Assembly: GCA_938014945.1 (NCBI GenBank)
Contig: CALLQH010000300.1
Coordinates: forward strand, 1-17,262
Direction: 5' to 3'
Source: an uncultured bacterium
GTDB taxonomy: Bacteria; Pseudomonadota; Alphaproteobacteria; SP197
Length of the DNA: 17,262 bases
This document shows, piece after piece, positions 14,845 through 17,262 of the stretch. The notes under the pieces were generated by a model. That model ran no database searches. It was given only the letters and a program-made list of their open reading frames with translations, and was not told the origin of the DNA. Both the position numbers and the translations under genes were made by a program. Position 1 is the first letter of the stretch, and each line of letters starts with the position of its first letter.

Positions 14845-16100
14845 CAGGCGAAAATCTCCCGGGTCTTTTCCAGCGAGGCGACCAGCGCGTCGACCTCGGC
14901 GAGCGTGTTGTAGAGGCCGAAGGAGGCGCGCACGGTCGCGGCGATGTCGTAGTGCTCCATCACCGGCTGGGCGCAGTGGTGGCCGACGCGCACGGCCACG
15001 CCCTCGCGGTCGACGATGGTGCCGATGTCGTGGGGGTGGATGCCGTCCAGCAGGAAGGAAACGATGCTCGCCTTGGCCGGGCTGGTGCCGATGATCGTCA
15101 CCCCGTCCATGGCCTCCAGGCGGCGCACCGCGTGATCGAGCAGCATCGCCTCGTGTTCGGCGATGGCGTCCATGCCCAGCGCGTCGACATAGTCCAGCGC
15201 CTCCTTCAGGGCGATCACCTGGGCGATCGCCGGGGTGCCGGCCTCGAAGCGGTGGGGAATGCCCTTGTAGGTCGACTTCTCGATGCCGACGCGGGCGATC
15301 ATCTCGCCGCCGCCCTGCCACGGCGGCATGGATTCCAGAAGCTCTGCGCGGCCCCACAGACCGCCGACACCCGTCGGGCCGTAGATCTTGTGACCTGAGA
15401 AGGCAAAGAAGTCGCAGCCCATCGCCTGGACGTCGACCGGGCGGTGGGTGATTGCCTGGCAGCCGTCGACCAGCACCTTCGCGCCGGCGTCGTGGGCCAT
15501 GGGGATCATGCGCTCCAGCGGCGGAATGATGCCCAGCGCGTTCGACTGGGCGGTGATCGCCACCAGCTTCGTCTTTGGGCCCAGCAGGTCGCCATAGGCG
15601 TCCATGTCGATCTGGCCGTCCTCGCGGATGGGAATGGCGCGGATCACCGCACCGTTGCGCTGGGCGGCAAGCTGCCAGGGCACGATGTTGGAATGGTGCT
15701 CCAGCTCCGAAATCAGGATCTCGTCGCCTTCCTTCAGGAAGTGGCCGGCATAGCTGTAGGCGACCAGGTTGATCGCCTCGCTGGCGCCGCGCGTGAAGAC
15801 GACCTCGTTTTCGTCCGGCGCGTTGATGAACGAAGCGATGCGCGTGCGCGTCGCCTCGAACTTCTCCGTCGCGGCCTGGGAGAGATAGTGCACGCCACGG
15901 TGGACGTTGGCGTATTCGTGCTCATAGACGCGCGTCTCGGCCTCGATCACCTGGCGCGGCTTCTGGGCGCTGGCGGCACTGTCGAGATAGACCAGCGGCT
16001 TGCCGTGCACCTGGCGCGACAGGATCGGAAAATCGGCGCGCACCTTCTCGACGTCGAAGGCGGTGTTGCTCGCCTGCGGCTGGGCGACGGCGGCGTTCAT
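14844..16100 (-). CDS. sufS: Cysteine desulfurase SufS
   Basis: This 418-residue PLP enzyme of group II cysteine desulfurases converts cysteine to alanine and a persulfide for cluster building. The PLP lysine is K238 (FSGHKIYGPTG). The catalytic cysteine is C376 in the loop RVGHHCAQP, the short form of group II (SufS/CsdA). Other motifs are LDSAASAQKP, NVHRGVHYLSQ, and SELEHHSN (PLP phosphate and His stacking). ATG 16098-16100 overlaps the sufD stop by 4 nt. It is followed by its likely partner sufU. Size and motifs are normal for the family. Confidence 0.93.
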   Translation of the reverse strand: MNAAVAQPQASNTAFDVEKVRADFPILSRQVHGKPLVYLDSAASAQKPRQVIEAETRVYEHEYANVHRGVHYLSQAATEKFEATRTRIASFINAPDENEVVFTRGASEAINLVAYSYAGHFLKEGDEILISELEHHSNIVPWQLAAQRNGAVIRAIPIREDGQIDMDAYGDLLGPKTKLVAITAQSNALGIIPPLERMIPMAHDAGAKVLVDGCQAITHRPVDVQAMGCDFFAFSGHKIYGPTGVGGLWGRAELLESMPPWQGGGEMIARVGIEKSTYKGIPHRFEAGTPAIAQVIALKEALDYVDALGMDAIAEHEAMLLDHAVRRLEAMDGVTIIGTSPAKASIVSFLLDGIHPHDIGTIVDREGVAVRVGHHCAQPVMEHYDIAATVRASFGLYNTLAEVDALVASLEKTREIFA

Positions 16101-17262
16101 GCTGCGCCCTCCTGGCGCCAGCCCTCGGCATGAAGGCGGAAGGCGTCGCGCACGGTCTCGTTGGTGATCGTGGCGATGGCGCCGTCGACGAAGGCGTCGA
16201 TCAGCAGGCCGCGCGCCTCGTGTTCGGGGATGCCGCGGGCGCGCAGGTAGAAAAGGGCGTTGTCGTCGAGTTCGCCCGCGGTGGCGCCGTGGCTGCACTT
16301 CACGTCGTCGGCGTAGATTTCCAGTTCCGGCTTGGCGTCGATCTCGGCGCGGTCGGACAGGAGGATGGCCTTGTTGCTCTGGTGGCCGTCGCTCTTCTGG
16401 GCGTCCTTGCGCACCACGATGCGGCCCTGGAAGACGCCGCGCGAACGGTCGTCGAGCACGCCCTTGTAGGTCTGGCTGCTGTTGCAGCCGGGGGCGGCGT
16501 GGTCGATCAGGGTCGTCGTATCGGTGATCTGGCTGCCCCGGCCCATGTAGGCGCCGTTGACGCTGGCTGTCGCGCCCTCGCCCTGCAGGGTGACGGCGAT
16601 CTGGTTGCGTGCGAGCACCGATCCGGTCGAAAGCACGAAGCTCTCATAGGCCGCACCGGCCGCCAGCGCGACCTCGGTGGTGGCGATATGCACCGCATCG
16701 CCGGGTTCGTCCTGCAGGCGGTAGTGGCGCAGGCTGGCGCCTTCCGCCGCGGCGACCTCGGTGACGCTGTTGGCGAAATGGCCGCCGCTGCGCCCGATGT
16801 GGCGCTCCAGCACGGTCGCCGAGGCGCCGGCGTCGAGCACGATCAGGTGGCGGGGATACCAGGCCGCACGTTCGCCGCCCGCATCGCCCCAGAAGACGAG
16901 CTCGATGGGGCGCGTCAGGCGCACGTCCTTGGAGAGATGCAGCACGAAGCCGTCGGTCAGCCAGGCCGTGTTGAGCGCCACCAGCGGCTTGCGGCCCAGT
17001 TCGGCGACGCGGCCCATGGTGCGCTCCAGCAGCTCGGGCATCGTCTCGATCGCCTCGGCAAGCGGCAGGGCGGTGATGCCCTTGGGCGCGCCGCCCAGGG
17101 TCGAACGTTCGGCATCGAAGCGGCCGTTGATGAACACAGCCTGCGGACCGTCCTTGACCAGCGGCGCCGGAATCTCCGGCTCGGCGGCGGTGGCGCCGCG
17201 GCTGGGTGCGAAGCGGTTGCGCGCCAGTGCGGAAAGATCGGTGTACTTCCATTCCTCCACCT
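16097..17262 (-). CDS. sufD: SUF scaffold subunit SufD (partial at N-terminus)
   Basis: The 5' end lies beyond the right edge. About 388 residues remain, opening within the typical EEWKYTDL motif, which in complete SufD proteins follows a short N-terminal stretch. The C-terminal SufBD core is intact: FQGRIVVRKDAQKSDGHQSN, ILLSDRAEIDAKPELEIYADDVKCSHGATAG, then ALFYLRARGIPEHEARGLL. SufD works with SufB and SufC as the scaffold where clusters are built. Cys and His in DDVKCSHGAT are the conserved residues of the SufB-SufD interface. sufB and sufC are expected just outside the window on the right. Its stop overlaps sufS by 4 nt. Confidence 0.92.
   Translation of the reverse strand, partial: VEEWKYTDLSALARNRFAPSRGATAAEPEIPAPLVKDGPQAVFINGRFDAERSTLGGAPKGITALPLAEAIETMPELLERTMGRVAELGRKPLVALNTAWLTDGFVLHLSKDVRLTRPIELVFWGDAGGERAAWYPRHLIVLDAGASATVLERHIGRSGGHFANSVTEVAAAEGASLRHYRLQDEPGDAVHIATTEVALAAGAAYESFVLSTGSVLARNQIAVTLQGEGATASVNGAYMGRGSQITDTTTLIDHAAPGCNSSQTYKGVLDDRSRGVFQGRIVVRKDAQKSDGHQSNKAILLSDRAEIDAKPELEIYADDVKCSHGATAGELDDNALFYLRARGIPEHEARGLLIDAFVDGAIATITNETVRDAFRLHAEGWRQEGAA

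Overview
The window is GC-rich, densely packed chromosomal DNA of an alphaproteobacterium. The evidence is the type of metallophosphoesterase/glycosyltransferase pair, the SUF operon order, a BetI-type regulator and a two-domain betaine-family permease. A Rhodospirillales-like, possibly marine or halotolerant organism fits, but no rRNA or other phylogenetic marker is present, so this is inference. I see no IS element, phage gene, tRNA, rRNA or CRISPR array.

Layout, left to right. (1) 1-1193, minus: a signalling operon of a stand-alone response regulator, a CheC-type phosphatase with both active sites, and the N-terminus of a PAS-domain protein that runs off the left edge. (2) 1434-3268, minus: a two-gene operon resembling the rhizobial PlcP/Agt phosphate-starvation lipid-remodelling pair. 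Its promoter region carries two tandem 22-bp repeats spaced as PhoB sites would be. (3) 3506-3916, plus: a zinc-binding GFA/CENP-V family protein with an intrinsic terminator over its stop codon. (4) 3933-4071: an intergenic stretch with nested inverted repeats that could fold as an enclosed pseudoknot. (5) 4072-7893, plus: a betaine/quaternary-amine ABC transporter ATPase, a permease made of two fused permease domains, and a BetI-like repressor starting at TTG. No substrate-binding protein is present.

(6) 7912-10859: a divergent pair, an FAD-dependent DAO-family oxidase (minus) and a signal-less gamma-glutamyltransferase-fold protein (plus) whose substrate-binding residues look replaced. (7) 10856-11506, minus: a YdjA-like nitroreductase whose stop overlaps the previous stop. 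(8) 11581-17262, minus: the distal part of a SUF iron-sulfur operon (sufD partial, sufS, sufU, sufT, sufA), followed by a soluble lytic transglycosylase starting at TTG.

The genes fall into several physiological modules: membrane lipid replacement under phosphate stress, osmolyte or methylamine uptake with a choline-type repressor, amine oxidation, and Fe-S assembly. Most genes within a module overlap by 1-4 nt or are tightly spaced. The best candidates for something undescribed are the structured region before the transporter, the double-repeat promoter of the lipid-remodelling operon, and the atypical GGT-fold enzyme paired with an oxidase.
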